A stretch of DNA of 64,000 nucleotides, from the NCBI GenBank assembly GCA_963763215.1, contig CAVXNX010000012.1:181281-245280 (forward strand), read 5' to 3'. Under the pieces are notes generated by a model, which saw only the letters and a program-made list of their open reading frames with translations, ran no database searches and was not told the origin of the DNA. The stretch is from DASQZK01 sp963763215 (GTDB taxonomy: Bacteria > Bacteroidota > Bacteroidia > Bacteroidales > GCA-2748055). Position 1 is the first letter of the stretch; every line of letters begins with the position of its first letter. Shown here piece by piece: positions 50,059-60,534 of this stretch. The position numbers and the translations under genes were made by a program.

Positions 50059-51728
50059 ATGACCATGAAACACCTGTTTTTCCTCATCCTGTTTCTTCCT
50101 TTGCTGATGTTCCGGCAAACAGCCAGACGGAATTCAGCCAGGAAGGGGGTATGTATGCGTCATTGTTGAACGATCTCCACAACGATCTGACCGCCAGTAA
50201 CCGGCTCCGCACCGTGGAACTCGACGGGAAGGAGCGCCTGATGTTCGTTTCCTGGATGCGCGACCATGTCCATTGCATGAAAGCCTATAAATACTGGGAA
50301 AAGGATCTTTCAAGCTACCTCGAATTTTTCCTCGGACGCCAGACTCCTTCAGGGATGCTTTTCGACTACTGGGAATCCTACAAAAACCATAATGTCGGTC
50401 AATTGTATTTCACCAATGTCTTTGATAACCAATTCTATTTTGTCGATGTCACCAACCAGAACTTTTTTTTCCGGATGCCCATCGAAGCGGATAATGAATA
50501 CCTCGCCGTTGAAGGGATGTTTACCAACTGGCAAACCACCGGCGACACTTCACTCATATCTCCCTGGATGCCTGCTCTCATTAAAGGCATGAAGTACGAA
50601 ATGACCGATCCGTTGAGGTGGTCAAAGGAGTACCTCCTGGTCAAACGTCCCTATTCCATCGATACATGGGATTTCCGGTCGGAGCCCGACAGCCTGACCG
50701 GCAATAAACGGTTGCTGTACCATATCGGAAATGACCTGGATACGCCGAAAGGCATTATGCACGGCGATAACAGCGGCATGTACCAGGCATGTAAACAGCT
50801 GGCTGTCATGTACCGCGCTCTCGGGAAGGAAGACGATGCAAAACAGTGGGATCTCCAGGGCGATCTTTTCCGCGAGAGGATGAACGCGGTGTGCTGGAAT
50901 GGAAAATATTACGCGCATTTCGTGCCGATCCAGCCTGTGCCATCTCACCTGAAGACCAATCCCGAAACCGCCCTCAGTCTTTCAAATACTTATGATATCA
51001 ACCGTGGAGCGCCCACAACAGAAATGGCAGGTTCCATTATCGAAGCCTATCAGCACGTTGGAGAGGAGACCCGCGATACCTCGCTGGCGGAATGGTACGG
51101 CATCTTTCCGCCCATCATGCCGCAGTTCGGTAAGTACAATGCCGGCGTGTACATGGATGGCGCCATCCTTCCGCTGGTCGGAGGTGAACTGACCAAAGCC
51201 GCCTTTCAGAATGGCTATGAAAAATACGCCGTCGAACAGCTTCAACATCTCAATGTGATCATGGATAAAAATGGTCGCAAATTGCCGGGATGCCTGAACA
51301 ATGACGGTACGGCCCAAACCGAAGCCATCCCCGACCAGTGGGGCCAGGCAGCTTTCGTGAGCGCCCTTGTCGAGGGCCTGGCCGGAGTGGTCGACCGGTC
51401 CTTTCTTTACCGTGATGTCGAAATTTCTCCCCGCTGGCTGTTTGCCGGTGTCGACAACATCTCGGTGAAGGTGGGATACGGCGGTGACGGCAACCAGGTG
51501 AGCTATACCTATGCCTATAAGCCGGCAAGGCGGCAAATGACCGTCACCACCCGGGGATCGTTCAACCGGATGATGCTGCGGCTGCCGTTCCCGGAAGGGA
51601 CGTCCCGGGCTTCAGCAACGATCGACGGGAAATCCACACCGGTCGGCATCGATAAGGTCAATGCTTCAACCTATGCCGTCATAAACGGTACAGGCAGCAT
51701 GCATACCGTGGTGGTGGATTTCAGGTAA
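50059..51728 (+). CDS. secreted (alpha/alpha)6-barrel (six-hairpin-type) glycosidase, frameshifted signal peptide
   Basis: A protein of about 555 codons. A signal peptide (MKHLFFLILFLPLLM) is followed by a slip near 50110; the mature part then reads MYASLLNDLHNDLTASNRL and runs to the end in one frame. It is helix-rich with WMRDHVHCMKAYKYWEKD, EADNEYLAVEGMFTNW and QTEAIPDQWGQAAFVSALVEGLAG, which resemble six-hairpin glycosidases such as GH63/GH15-like enzymes. A small beta domain ends the protein. The exact GH family is not clear. An amylase- or trehalase-like role beside the pentose phosphate genes is only suggested. Confidence 0.72.
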
Positions 51729-51848
51729 AAAATGCGCCTCAGGCAATGCGGCATGCTGTGTCCGGGATAGTTCCGGCACCGGCTCCACATGCCCCAACCG
51801 GTAATTCATCTTCCCGGCGATCTGTCGCATTCACCTGGCCGGTGAGCC

Positions 51849-52289
51849 TTAGTTGCCGCTGATCAATTTTGCTTCCAGTGAAATATCCACGGAGGCCAGA
51901 GCCTTCGATACGGGACAATTCTTTTTGGCCGATTCGGCGATCGTCTTGAATTCATCTTCACTGATTCCGGAAACTTCGACCTGGGTGCTGAGTTCACTCC
52001 GGGTGATGGCAAACCCTCCCCTTTCTTGTCGATGGTCACCCTGGCCTGTGTTGAGATCAGCTTCGGCTGGTAGCCTTTACTGGCCAGTTCGGCTGAGAGG
52101 GCCATGGAAAAGCAGCCGGAATGCGCGGCTGCGATCAGCTCTTCGGGATCTGTTTTATCCGATTCACCCTTTTCAAACCGGGAGGAAGCGGTGAAGGTCA
52201 ATCCCTGTCCGGATGTCGGGAGTTCGATACTTCCCTTTGCCTTCTTTCAGATTACCTCTCCATTTTGCATTTGCTGTACTTGTTTTCAT
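51849..52289 (-). CDS. OsmC/Ohr family peroxiredoxin-like protein, two frameshifts
   Basis: About 146 codons from ATG 52289 (MKTSTANAKWRGNLKEGKG) to TAA 51849. The frame slips near 52215 and 52020 but the family pattern continues: GLTFTASSRFEKG, DPEELIAAAHSGCFSMALSAEL (peroxidatic Cys), TSGQ and, at the end, EDEFKTIAESAKKNCPVSKAL (second Cys). OsmC/Ohr proteins reduce organic hydroperoxides. The second foldback repeat begins 24 nt upstream of the start. Confidence 0.85.
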
Positions 52290-52313
52290 AATGTCTTTAT
52301 TTAAATGGTTAAC

Positions 52314-52471
52314 TAGTGCTTGCAAGAAAACGCCAATAGCTGCGTTATGCTCGACTTCAAAACAGTCATTTACGAATAGTAAACTCCTGTTTTTCAGTCA
52401 TCGCAAGCCTTGCTCTTGACGTTTTCTTATCAAGCACGGCTAAAAAACATGAGTTTTCTTTCTGACACTAA
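52314..52471. repeat. 158-bp foldback repeat, copy 2 (inverted)
   Basis: The reverse complement of copy 1 at 15321-15478, with one mismatch. It lies between the aldo/keto reductase stop and the OsmC start, both on the minus strand. As with copy 1, the element ends 23-24 nt before the start codon of the following gene. Confidence 0.9.
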
Positions 52472-52546
52472 CTAATTTTCCGGGAGCGAACGGATTGCCG
52501 GCCCGTTGCCGTGCAAACACGTCAGGGCCGGTTTGCCTCCCGCAGG

Positions 52547-53317
52547 TCAGAGCCGTGAGGTGATATGATCCATATCCTCATGGCTCAGTTCGAAATCGAA
52601 AAGTTCAAAATTTTCCTTCATATGGGTGTCGTTGGACGCTTTCGGGATCACCGAGACATGCCCCAGCTGAAGCAGCCACCGGAGGGCAACCTGTGCGGCA
52701 GTCTTGCCGTATTTTTTGCCGATCCCGGCAAGATGGGCATCTTTGCTGACCTTGCCTTTACCGAGCGGACTGTAGGCGGTGATCATGAGTTGATGTTTCC
52801 TGGCCATTTCCAGATTGCCAAATTCGGGCACATAGGGTGAAAATTCCACCTGGTTGCAAACGACCGGCCCCATCGAAAGAGATTGCTCAAAAAGCTGGGG
52901 ACTGAAATTGCTGACGCCGATATGCCGGGTCAGCCCTTCTTCCTTAAGCCGGGTCATGGCGGCGATGCATTCGTCCAGCTTCATGCCCGGGCTGGGCCAG
53001 TGAATGAGAAGCAGGTCGGCATACCCGGTGCCCAGTTTTTCAAGGCTTCGCCGGGTGGAGCTGTCGATGGACGCCGGCTCGAGATTGTATGAACTGATCT
53101 TGGTGGTCACGAACACCTCTTCCCTGGCAATCCCGCTCTGCCGGATGGCTTTTCCCACTTCTTCCTCATTATTGTACATCTGTGCCGTATCGAAATGACG
53201 GTATCCCAGTTCAATGGCCGCAAGGATACCTTCCACACCCGAAGTACCGGTCATCCCGTAGGTTCCCAGCCCGAGAACCGGGATGTCCTGATCTTCAATT
53301 CTCAGGAATTTTTCCAT
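52547..53317 (-). CDS. aldo/keto reductase
   Basis: The intact 256-residue AKR TIM barrel starts MEKFLRIEDQDIPVLGLGTYGM. The catalytic tetrad is visible: Asp and Tyr in FDTAQMYNNEEEVGKA, Lys in VFVTTKIS and His in DLLLIHWPSP. IPKASNDTHMKENFELFDF gives the NADP-binding end. It reduces aldehydes or ketones; the substrate is unknown. It is the upstream neighbour of OsmC on the same strand, with the foldback repeat in between. Confidence 0.93.
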   Translation of the reverse strand: MEKFLRIEDQDIPVLGLGTYGMTGTSGVEGILAAIELGYRHFDTAQMYNNEEEVGKAIRQSGIAREEVFVTTKISSYNLEPASIDSSTRRSLEKLGTGYADLLLIHWPSPGMKLDECIAAMTRLKEEGLTRHIGVSNFSPQLFEQSLSMGPVVCNQVEFSPYVPEFGNLEMARKHQLMITAYSPLGKGKVSKDAHLAGIGKKYGKTAAQVALRWLLQLGHVSVIPKASNDTHMKENFELFDFELSHEDMDHITSRL

Positions 53318-53570
53318 AATGCAGGTTTTTTCGTTGAACTCTCTGTGCCATCATGTGAAAAACATCCCCGGGCGGCGAAATGTTCCGGCATCTTGTTCGG
53401 CTGAATCACAGCAAGGGCCGGCGAGGGGTGGAATTCACGGTAGTATCCGTCGTTGTCGGCCCGCGGATCCGCCCCCTGACTACCGGGTCAACATGGTCGC
53501 CGTGCCTTCATTTTTTTGGTCCGGGCCGATAAAAAATTAGTTAACAGTGATAACAATTAACAAGAATATC

Positions 53571-53578
53571 TATTTTTG
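53571..53578 (+). promoter_or_regulatory. Bacteroidota -7 box (TATTTTTG) of the MarR-RND operon
   Basis: An exact TAnnTTTG match 25 nt before the MarR ATG. Upstream lie GTTAACA, GATAACA and ATTAACA (53540-53561), spaced repeats that could be a MarR operator. Confidence 0.55.
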
Positions 53579-53602
53579 TAATTTCCAATCCGACACGAAC
53601 GC

Positions 53603-54046
53603 ATGGCCACCACCACCGATATTTCGATCCGGGAGCCCATTGGGCGGATCATGGGAAACATCAGCCGGATGTATCTCGCGAACCTGCAGAAGAATCTTGC
53701 CGATCTGGACATCGAGCGATCTTTTTATCCCCTGCTGCTCATCGAAGCGGGAAATGGCGAACTCACCCAGAATGAACTGGCCGGCAGACTGTCTTCAAAC
53801 AAGGTCCAGGTCGTCCGCATCGTCGATTATCTCTCCTCCAACGGGTACGTCAGGCGGGTCAGGAACGCCGGTGACCGGAGGAAGACCAGCCTGGAGATCA
53901 CCGACAAAGCCAGGAAATACCTTCCCGGGATCAGGGAGGCTATCCGGCAGACCACGGAACGGGCGCTGAAGGATATCCCGGGGGACAGGGTGGACGAGTT
54001 GTACGACCTGCTGAAACAAATGGACAGGAATCTCTCATCATACTAA
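53603..54046 (+). CDS. MarR family transcriptional regulator
   Basis: The intact 147-residue winged-helix protein shows the recognition region LTQNELAGRLSSNKVQVVRIVDYLSSNGYVRRV and the wing RNAGDRRKTSLEIT. MarR repressors respond to phenolics or oxidants. The following adapter gene starts 13 nt after its stop and continues in the same direction, so it probably controls this RND operon. Confidence 0.92.
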   Translation: MATTTDISIREPIGRIMGNISRMYLANLQKNLADLDIERSFYPLLLIEAGNGELTQNELAGRLSSNKVQVVRIVDYLSSNGYVRRVRNAGDRRKTSLEITDKARKYLPGIREAIRQTTERALKDIPGDRVDELYDLLKQMDRNLSSY

Positions 54047-54059
54047 GACAGGATACGGA

Positions 54060-55127
54060 ATGAAAAAAAATGCGATATGGATCATTGCCGCCGCGGCAGT
54101 GCTCATCGTCCTTTTCGGCTACGGACTGACCAGGTCGAAGGGGGACGGGCAGAAGGACAAAGTCAGGGAAAAGCCGGTGACAAAAGTCGACGCGGTCATT
54201 ATCCGTCCGTCGCTGCTGATCAACCAGATCTCCGTTTCGGGCTCATTGCTCGCCTTCGAGGAGGTGGATCTGAAAAATGAAGTGGCCGGCCGGGTGGTGA
54301 AGCTGAACCTTCCCGAAGGGAAATTCGTGAAGGAAGGAACGCTCCTGGTCAAGCTCTTTGATGATGACCTGCAGGCAAACCTCAGGAAGCTGCAGACCCA
54401 GCTTGCCATCCAGGAACAGATCTACAAGCGGCAGACGGAGCTCCTGGACGTCAACGGGATCAGTAAAAACGATTATGAACAGACCGGATTGCAGGTCAAC
54501 TCCATCAAGGCCGACATCGAGGTGCAGAAAGCGCTCATCAGGAAAACGGAAGTTCTCGCCCCGTTCGACGGCGTCATCGGGCTGAGGAACATCAGTATCG
54601 GCGCGCAGGTGGTACCCTCGACCCTGTTGGCGACCATTCGCCGGGTGGACCGGATGAAACTGGATTTCAGCGTTCCCGAGAAGTACGGACCGCTGATCAC
54701 CCAGGGCATGAAGGTGAAATTCACCCTTTACAACCAGGATAAACCTTACGATGCCACCGTTTTAGCCACCGAACGCGGTATCGACGCGGCCACCCGGAAC
54801 CTGAAAGTCCGGGCCGTGGTCGACAGTCATTCCGCGAGCCTGCTGCCGGGCGCCTATACCAATGTCCAGCTTCGCCTCAGTGAAAATCCCAATGCCATCG
54901 TTATTCCCACACAGGCCATTATCCCCCATGAACAGGGAAAAAGCGTGATCGTTGCCCGGGGCGGGAAAGCGCATTTCATCGATGTGGAAACCGGCATCCG
55001 GCAGGAGTCGGACATCGAAATCACCAAGGGGATCCAGCCCGGCGACACCGTCATCACCACCGGTATCCTCTTCCTCAGGGAAGGTAACCCGCTGAATTAT
55101 TCCTCCATAACGCCCCAGTCCTTATGA
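54060..55127 (+). CDS. RND efflux periplasmic adapter (AcrA/MexA type)
   Basis: The intact 355-residue protein begins with a membrane anchor (NAIWIIAAAAVLIVLFGYGL) and then has the lipoyl half-motif FEEVDLKNEVAGRVVKLNLPEGK, an alpha-hairpin (about 95-150), and beta-barrel and membrane-proximal domains ending in GDTVITTGILFLREG. It links the RND pump and TolC. It overlaps the pump gene by ATGA (55124-55127). Confidence 0.93.
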   Translation: MKKNAIWIIAAAAVLIVLFGYGLTRSKGDGQKDKVREKPVTKVDAVIIRPSLLINQISVSGSLLAFEEVDLKNEVAGRVVKLNLPEGKFVKEGTLLVKLFDDDLQANLRKLQTQLAIQEQIYKRQTELLDVNGISKNDYEQTGLQVNSIKADIEVQKALIRKTEVLAPFDGVIGLRNISIGAQVVPSTLLATIRRVDRMKLDFSVPEKYGPLITQGMKVKFTLYNQDKPYDATVLATERGIDAATRNLKVRAVVDSHSASLLPGAYTNVQLRLSENPNAIVIPTQAIIPHEQGKSVIVARGGKAHFIDVETGIRQESDIEITKGIQPGDTVITTGILFLREGNPLNYSSITPQSL

Positions 55128-58100
55128 CCATTTCAGATGTCGCACTGAAACGCCCGGTTGGCTCAATTGTCATGAGCCTGATCATCGTGCTCCTCGGAGT
55201 GGTGGGGTTTAAATTCCTCGGGGTGCGCCTGTACCCGGCCATCGATCCCCCGATCATCACGGTGCGCACTTCCTATACCGGGGCCAATGCAGAGATCATC
55301 GAGTCGCAGATCACCGAACCCCTTGAGAAAACCATTAACGGGATCGAAGGTGTGAAGTCCATCACGTCACAGTCGGCCGTGGGATCCAGCTCGATCACCG
55401 TGGAGTTCGACCTGGGTGCCGACCTCGAAAAAGCAGCCAACGATGTCCGCGACAAGGTGTCGCAGGCCATGCGGAGCCTGCCCCAGGATATCGACGCACC
55501 GCCCATCGTCACCAAAGCCGATGCCAACGCCGACCCGATCATCTACCTGATCGCCCAGAGCAAGAACATGAACGGCCTAGAACTGAGCGATTACGCCGAA
55601 AACGTGTTGCAGGAGAAGCTGCAGACGATTCCCGGGAGTGAGCGCGGTCTTCATTTACGGCGATCAGAAACCGGCCATGCGGTTATGGCTCAATCCGCGC
55701 AAAATGGCCGCCTACCACCTCACGGCTTCCGATGTGAATGCCGCCCTGGCCAGGGAAAATGTTGAAATGCCCGGCGGAAAGATCCGCGGAGGATCCACGG
55801 AACTGATCGTTAAAACCTATGGGCGCCTGGAAACCGAGGATGAGTTCAATAACCTGATCCTCAAGCGCGACCAAAACCAGATCGTCCGGCTGATGGATGT
55901 CGGGGAGGCCGTCCTCGGACCTGAAGATGAAGAATCGGCCGCCACCATCAACGGGGCCACAGGTGTGGTCCTGGTCCTGATCCCATTGCCGGGCGCCAAT
56001 GACATCCAGATTGCCGACGAATTTTACAAACGGCTCGACCAGATCAGGCAAACCATGCCTGCGGGGCTGTCCCTTAATATCGGCCGTGATAAATCCGTCT
56101 TCGTCCGCCAGTCGGTGCGCGACGTGATGGAGACCCTTCTTATCGCCATCAGCCTGGTGGTCCTGATCATTTTCCTGTTCTTCCGGAACTGGGTCATCGC
56201 CCTCCGCCCGCTGATCGATATCCCGGTTTCGCTCGTCGGGACCTTTTTCATCATGTACATCCTGGACTACTCGGTGAACGTGCTCACCCTGCTGGGCATC
56301 GTCCTGGCCACCGGGCTCGTGGTCGACGACGGCATCGTCGTCACGGAGAATATCTTCAAACGGATCGAGAAAGGAATGGATAGATGGCAGGCTGCTTTTG
56401 AAGGAACACGCGAGATCTTTTTCGCGGTCATCTCGACATCCCTGACCCTGGCCATCGTTTTCATCCCGGTGATCTTCCTGGAAGGATTCACCGGCAGGCT
56501 TTTCCGCGAATTTGGTATCGTGGTGGCCAGCGCCGTGCTGATCTCCGCCTTTGTTTCCCTGACCCTGACGCCGGTTCTCAACGTGAAGCTCGGGGGTTCG
56601 GCATCGCACCATTCCCGGTTCTATATCGCCACCGAGCCTTTCTTCACGGGGATGGAGGCATTATACCGCAGGGTGTTGAGCTATTTTATCCAAAACAGGT
56701 GGATCGCCATTTTCATCCTCGTAGCCTGTCTGGGACTGATCGCCGGACTGGCGAAGGTTCTGAAAACGGAACTGGCACCTCTCGAAGATCACAGCTACGT
56801 CAGGACCTATGTCACCGCTCCCGAAGGCACCGAATACACGACGACCCAGAAGATCATCGACAGCATCGCGGAGAAAAATCTGGATACCATTCCCGAGGCG
56901 AATTACGTCCTTGCCCGCTATGGAGGTGGCAGAAATGCCAGCGTCAATTCAGGCTTCATCATCACCTTTCTGAATGATCCGTCGCAAAGGAAGGCATCTC
57001 AGCAGGAGATCTACGACAGACTTTCGGATTATTACAAGACCATCGCCGATGCACGGGTGATTGCGAGCCAGGAGCCCACCATCGCCACGGCATTCAGTCG
57101 CGGATTGCCCGTTCAGTTCGTACTGCAGAATCTCGATTTTGAAAAGCTGAGGGAAGTCCTGCCGAAATTCCTCGATGAGGCTCAAAACAGCCCGGTTTTC
57201 AGCAATGTCGACGTCGATCTGAAATTCAACAAACCCGAGCTGAACATCAGGGTCGACCGGCTCAAGGCGACGAGCCTCGGCGTGAACGAAAGGGACGTGG
57301 CCGATGCGCTCGACTATGCATTCAGCGGAAGCCGGTACGGGTATTTCCTGAGGAACAACAAACAATACTACGTGATCGGACAGGTTGCCCGGGAAGACCG
57401 GGACAAGCCTGCCGATATCTCTTCACTGTATGTCCGCACCAGCGCCGGGAATATGATCCAGCTCGATAACCTCGTTTCCATTGAGGAGAGCAGCAATCCG
57501 CCGACCTTGTATCATTACAACCGTTACAAATCGGCCACCGTCTCCGCCAACCTTGCCAAAGGCATGACCCTGGGCGACGGGATCGCCGAGATGCGGAGGA
57601 TCGCCTCCAAAGAGCTGGATAATACTTTTACCACGGCTTTGTCCGGTCCCTCGCGCGACTTTGCCGAGAGCGGCTCCAATATTTTATTCGCCCTGGTCCT
57701 GGCCCTGTTGCTGGTCTACCTCGTCCTGGCGGCCCAGTTCGAGAGTTTCCGCGATCCGTTCATCATCATGCTCACCGTCCCCATGGCCATCGCCGGAGCC
57801 CTGTTGTCGCTCTGGCTGGCGGGGCAGACCCTGAACATCTTCTCCGAGATCGGGATGATCCTGCTGATCGGCATCGTCACGAAAAACGGGATCCTGATCG
57901 TCGAATTTGCCAACCAGAAACAAAAAGCCGGCATGGTCAAGCGGGTCGCCGCCTTTGAAGCCGCCGCGGCACGCTTCCGCCCGATCCTGATGACCTCGCT
58001 GGCCACGATCTTTGGTGCATTGCCCATCGCTTTCGCCCTCGGCGCCGGCGCTTCGAGCCGCGTGCCCCTGGGCATCGTGGTCGTGGGCGGCCTGCTGTTC

Positions 58101-58163
58101 TCATTATTGCTGACGTTGTTTGTCATCCCGGTTATGTATATCCTCATGTCGGGGAAGAAGTAG
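55124..58163 (+). CDS. RND efflux pump (AcrB/HAE1 type), frameshifted
   Basis: About 1,013 codons, full length, with one slip near 55640 (QTIPG to VSAVFIYGDQKPAM). It starts MTISDVALKRPVGSIVMSLI and shows the conserved GLVVDDGIVVTENIFKRIEKG helix with two Asp of the proton relay, and the repeat in the second half (GILIVEFANQKQKAGM). There are 12 membrane helices with two periplasmic porter domains. It exports drugs, bile acids or solvents by proton antiport. Downstream TolC is 108 nt away. Confidence 0.95.
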
Positions 58164-58271
58164 GTACGCGGGGAAGTAGATAGGTGGGTACGTGGGTACG
58201 GAAGACCGGGAGGTGGAGAAGGGATGAGGGAAGGGGATGTTTTTAAATTTCATGGAACTTATTAATCTGGA

Positions 58272-59579
58272 ATGAAAGGTTTATTATCACTCTTTTTTCT
58301 CTTCATGTTTATGCTGACCAACGGTCAGGACGTGCTGACCATTGATGACGCGGTCAGCATTGCACTGAAGAACAACTACAGCATCCTCGTTTCCCGGAAC
58401 GATGCGGATATCGCAAAGGTCAACAATACCGCCGGGAATGCCGGGATGTTACCCGAAGTCAGGGCTTCCGGCTCTGGGAATTATGAGTTGAACACGATCC
58501 ACCAGCAGTTGAAGGCCGGAGGGGAAAATAATTTCGCATCACTTCCCACCAGCTCTTTCAATGCTGGCACAGAACTGACCTGGACGCTTTACGACGGTGG
58601 TAAAATGTTCGTGACCAAAGACAAACTGGATGAGATCCAGATCCTCGGCGAACTGCAGTTCCGAAGGCAGGTCCTGCAGACCGTCTACGATGTTATCGCA
58701 GCTTATTATGACGTCGTGAAACAAAAGCAGGAACTGGTTTCCATACAGGAAGCCATGGCCTATAATAAGGAACGGGTCCGCATCGCGGAAGCCGGTTTTA
58801 ACGCCGGTTCCCTCATCAAGCCTGACCTGTTGCAGGCCAGGATCGACCTGAACGTCACCACCGAAAATGCCATCAACCAGGAGTCGGTCATCGATGCCTC
58901 CAGGAAGACCCTGAACCAGCTGCTGGGCCGGGAACCCGACACCGCGCTGGAAGTCAGCGATTCGATCACCACCGTATATAATCCCGACCGGGATGAGCTC
59001 ATCCGGAAAGTCGGTGAATCCAACACCGGCATCCTGACCTACCGGAAGCAGCTCGACATCGCCCGGCTGGATCTGAAAGGTTATCAAAAGTCATACCTCC
59101 CGGCACTCAACCTGCGGGCGGGGTACTATCTCACCCAAAGCAACAGTCCGTATGGGACGGTCCTCAATAACCTGACTTACGGCCCGGGTGTCACCGGGAC
59201 GATTTCCATCCCCATTTACAGTGCCGGGGAGAACAAGCGCCTTATCGCCGCTGCGAGGATCAATGTGAATTCGGCTGAATATGATCTCCAGGATGTGACG
59301 CTGAAAGTGAATACGGCGCTGCTCAATGCACTCACCGATTTTGAAAACCAGCGGCGACTGCTTGAGATTGAAAGGGAGAACAGGGAACTGACCAGGGAAA
59401 ACCTGGAAATAAGTCTTCAGAGGCTCCGGCTCGGACAAACCACCTCGCTTGAGGTCCACCAGGCCCAGGATGATTTCGTGAAATCCAATACACGGTTCAT
59501 CAATTTCCAATACAACCTGAAAATTGCCGAAACCCGCCTGAAACAACTCGCCGCCTCCTTCCAGGTTTCCGGGGAATAA
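58272..59579 (+). CDS. TolC family outer-membrane protein
   Basis: The intact 435-residue protein has a short signal peptide (MKGLLSLFFLFMFMLTNG) and two TolC repeats: LTIDDAVSIALKNNYSILVSRND, then YKKSYLPALNLRAGY-type and ISLQRLRLGQTTSLEVHQAQDDFVKSNTRFIN. It forms the outer-membrane channel of the RND pump. The 108 nt before it contain a GTACGTGGGTAC-type short repeat rather than a promoter match. Confidence 0.92.
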   Translation: MKGLLSLFFLFMFMLTNGQDVLTIDDAVSIALKNNYSILVSRNDADIAKVNNTAGNAGMLPEVRASGSGNYELNTIHQQLKAGGENNFASLPTSSFNAGTELTWTLYDGGKMFVTKDKLDEIQILGELQFRRQVLQTVYDVIAAYYDVVKQKQELVSIQEAMAYNKERVRIAEAGFNAGSLIKPDLLQARIDLNVTTENAINQESVIDASRKTLNQLLGREPDTALEVSDSITTVYNPDRDELIRKVGESNTGILTYRKQLDIARLDLKGYQKSYLPALNLRAGYYLTQSNSPYGTVLNNLTYGPGVTGTISIPIYSAGENKRLIAAARINVNSAEYDLQDVTLKVNTALLNALTDFENQRRLLEIERENRELTRENLEISLQRLRLGQTTSLEVHQAQDDFVKSNTRFINFQYNLKIAETRLKQLAASFQVSGE

Positions 59580-59590
59580 CGGTAGTGTTG

Positions 59591-59705
59591 ACATCAACAA
59601 ATCAACAAATCAACAAATCAACAGATCTCCACATCAACAAATCAACAAATCAACGATCTAACAAAAAAGATCTCTACATCAACAAATCAACAAATCAACA
59701 AATAA
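59591..59705. repeat. tandem octamer repeat (AACAAATC) in three blocks
   Basis: Three blocks begin with ACATCAACAAATCAACAAAT at 59591, 59631 and 59676. Each contains two to four copies of the octamer AACAAATC, and they are separated by spacers carrying AGATCT. It lies between the convergent TolC and DUF1080 genes. Confidence 0.9.
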
Positions 59706-59717
59706 ACCTTCCCCCTT

Positions 59718-60464
59718 CTACCAACTTTTAATCCTGATATTCCGGAAAGCCGCCTCACTGTTATGTCCCTGGAGCATGATATGCCCCGCGGCCATTTCAC
59801 CAAAGCCTTTCAGATCGCTGTACTTGCTCCGCGCCACCAGGGCTTCGAAACAATCGCTTCCCCGCTCATACTGCAGGATTTTCTGACCGTTGAGCCAATG
59901 TTCGACGTGATGTCCGTCGGAGACAATCCGGATGCTGTTCCACTGCCCGGCAGGATGCATGATCTTCTGAGAGGGTGCCGGGATCAGATCGTATAATGAG
60001 CCGGTGTAGTGGTTCCCGAGGTTGTTCCCCAATTCTTCGGTTGTGTAATCGGGATCGTCGAGCATCTGGAATTCCATACCCAGGTAATCGCCCTGGTGAC
60101 CAGGGAAGGTGTCGACCACGAAATACTTCACCCCGGTGTTGCCATGGGGAGAAAGCTTGTATTCGAGTTCAAACTCAAAATTGGAATATTCCTTCTTCGT
60201 GATGATGTCGGTCCCGGCATAAGTGGAATCGGTGGGGCCGAGAACGATCAGTTCATCCCCCTTGACCTTCCATCCCTCTTTGGGAAAGGAATCGGACACG
60301 GTGCTTCTCCAGGCATCGGTCGAGGAACCGTCGAAAAGGGTGATCCAGCCTGCTTTGGTGCGGTCCCCCGTTTGTGGGTTCCGGCCTTGTTGGCCTGAGG
60401 AACAACCGGCAATCAGGGACATTGCCAGGATGAGCGGGCCGGTGGTATTTTTCAGTTTCATCAT
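59718..60464 (-). CDS. DUF1080 (3-keto-disaccharide hydrolase domain) lipoprotein
   Basis: The intact 248-residue lipoprotein (AMSLIAGCSSG) has one DUF1080 jelly-roll domain, now called 3-keto-disaccharide hydrolase. Landmarks: GWITLFDGSSTDAWRS, the strand FELEYKLSPHGNTGVKYF, GMEFQMLDD, PAGQWNSIRIVSDGHHVEHWLNGQKI and HIMLQGHNSEAAFRNIRIK. Members hydrolyse oxidised disaccharides or keto-sugars. The Gfo/Idh dehydrogenase lies just upstream on the same strand, 70 nt away, supporting a keto-sugar pathway. Confidence 0.92.
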   Translation of the reverse strand: MMKLKNTTGPLILAMSLIAGCSSGQQGRNPQTGDRTKAGWITLFDGSSTDAWRSTVSDSFPKEGWKVKGDELIVLGPTDSTYAGTDIITKKEYSNFEFELEYKLSPHGNTGVKYFVVDTFPGHQGDYLGMEFQMLDDPDYTTEELGNNLGNHYTGSLYDLIPAPSQKIMHPAGQWNSIRIVSDGHHVEHWLNGQKILQYERGSDCFEALVARSKYSDLKGFGEMAAGHIMLQGHNSEAAFRNIRIKSW

Positions 60465-60534
60465 GTTGAAGAATTTTATGGATTTGTGAGTGGTCTCCGG
60501 TTATCGATCCCGGCGCAACGGGCCGGGGATTATT

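Noticed and set aside
59591..59705. possible CRISPR array
   Set aside because: The units are 8 bp tandem copies with no unique spacers of normal length and no cas genes nearby.
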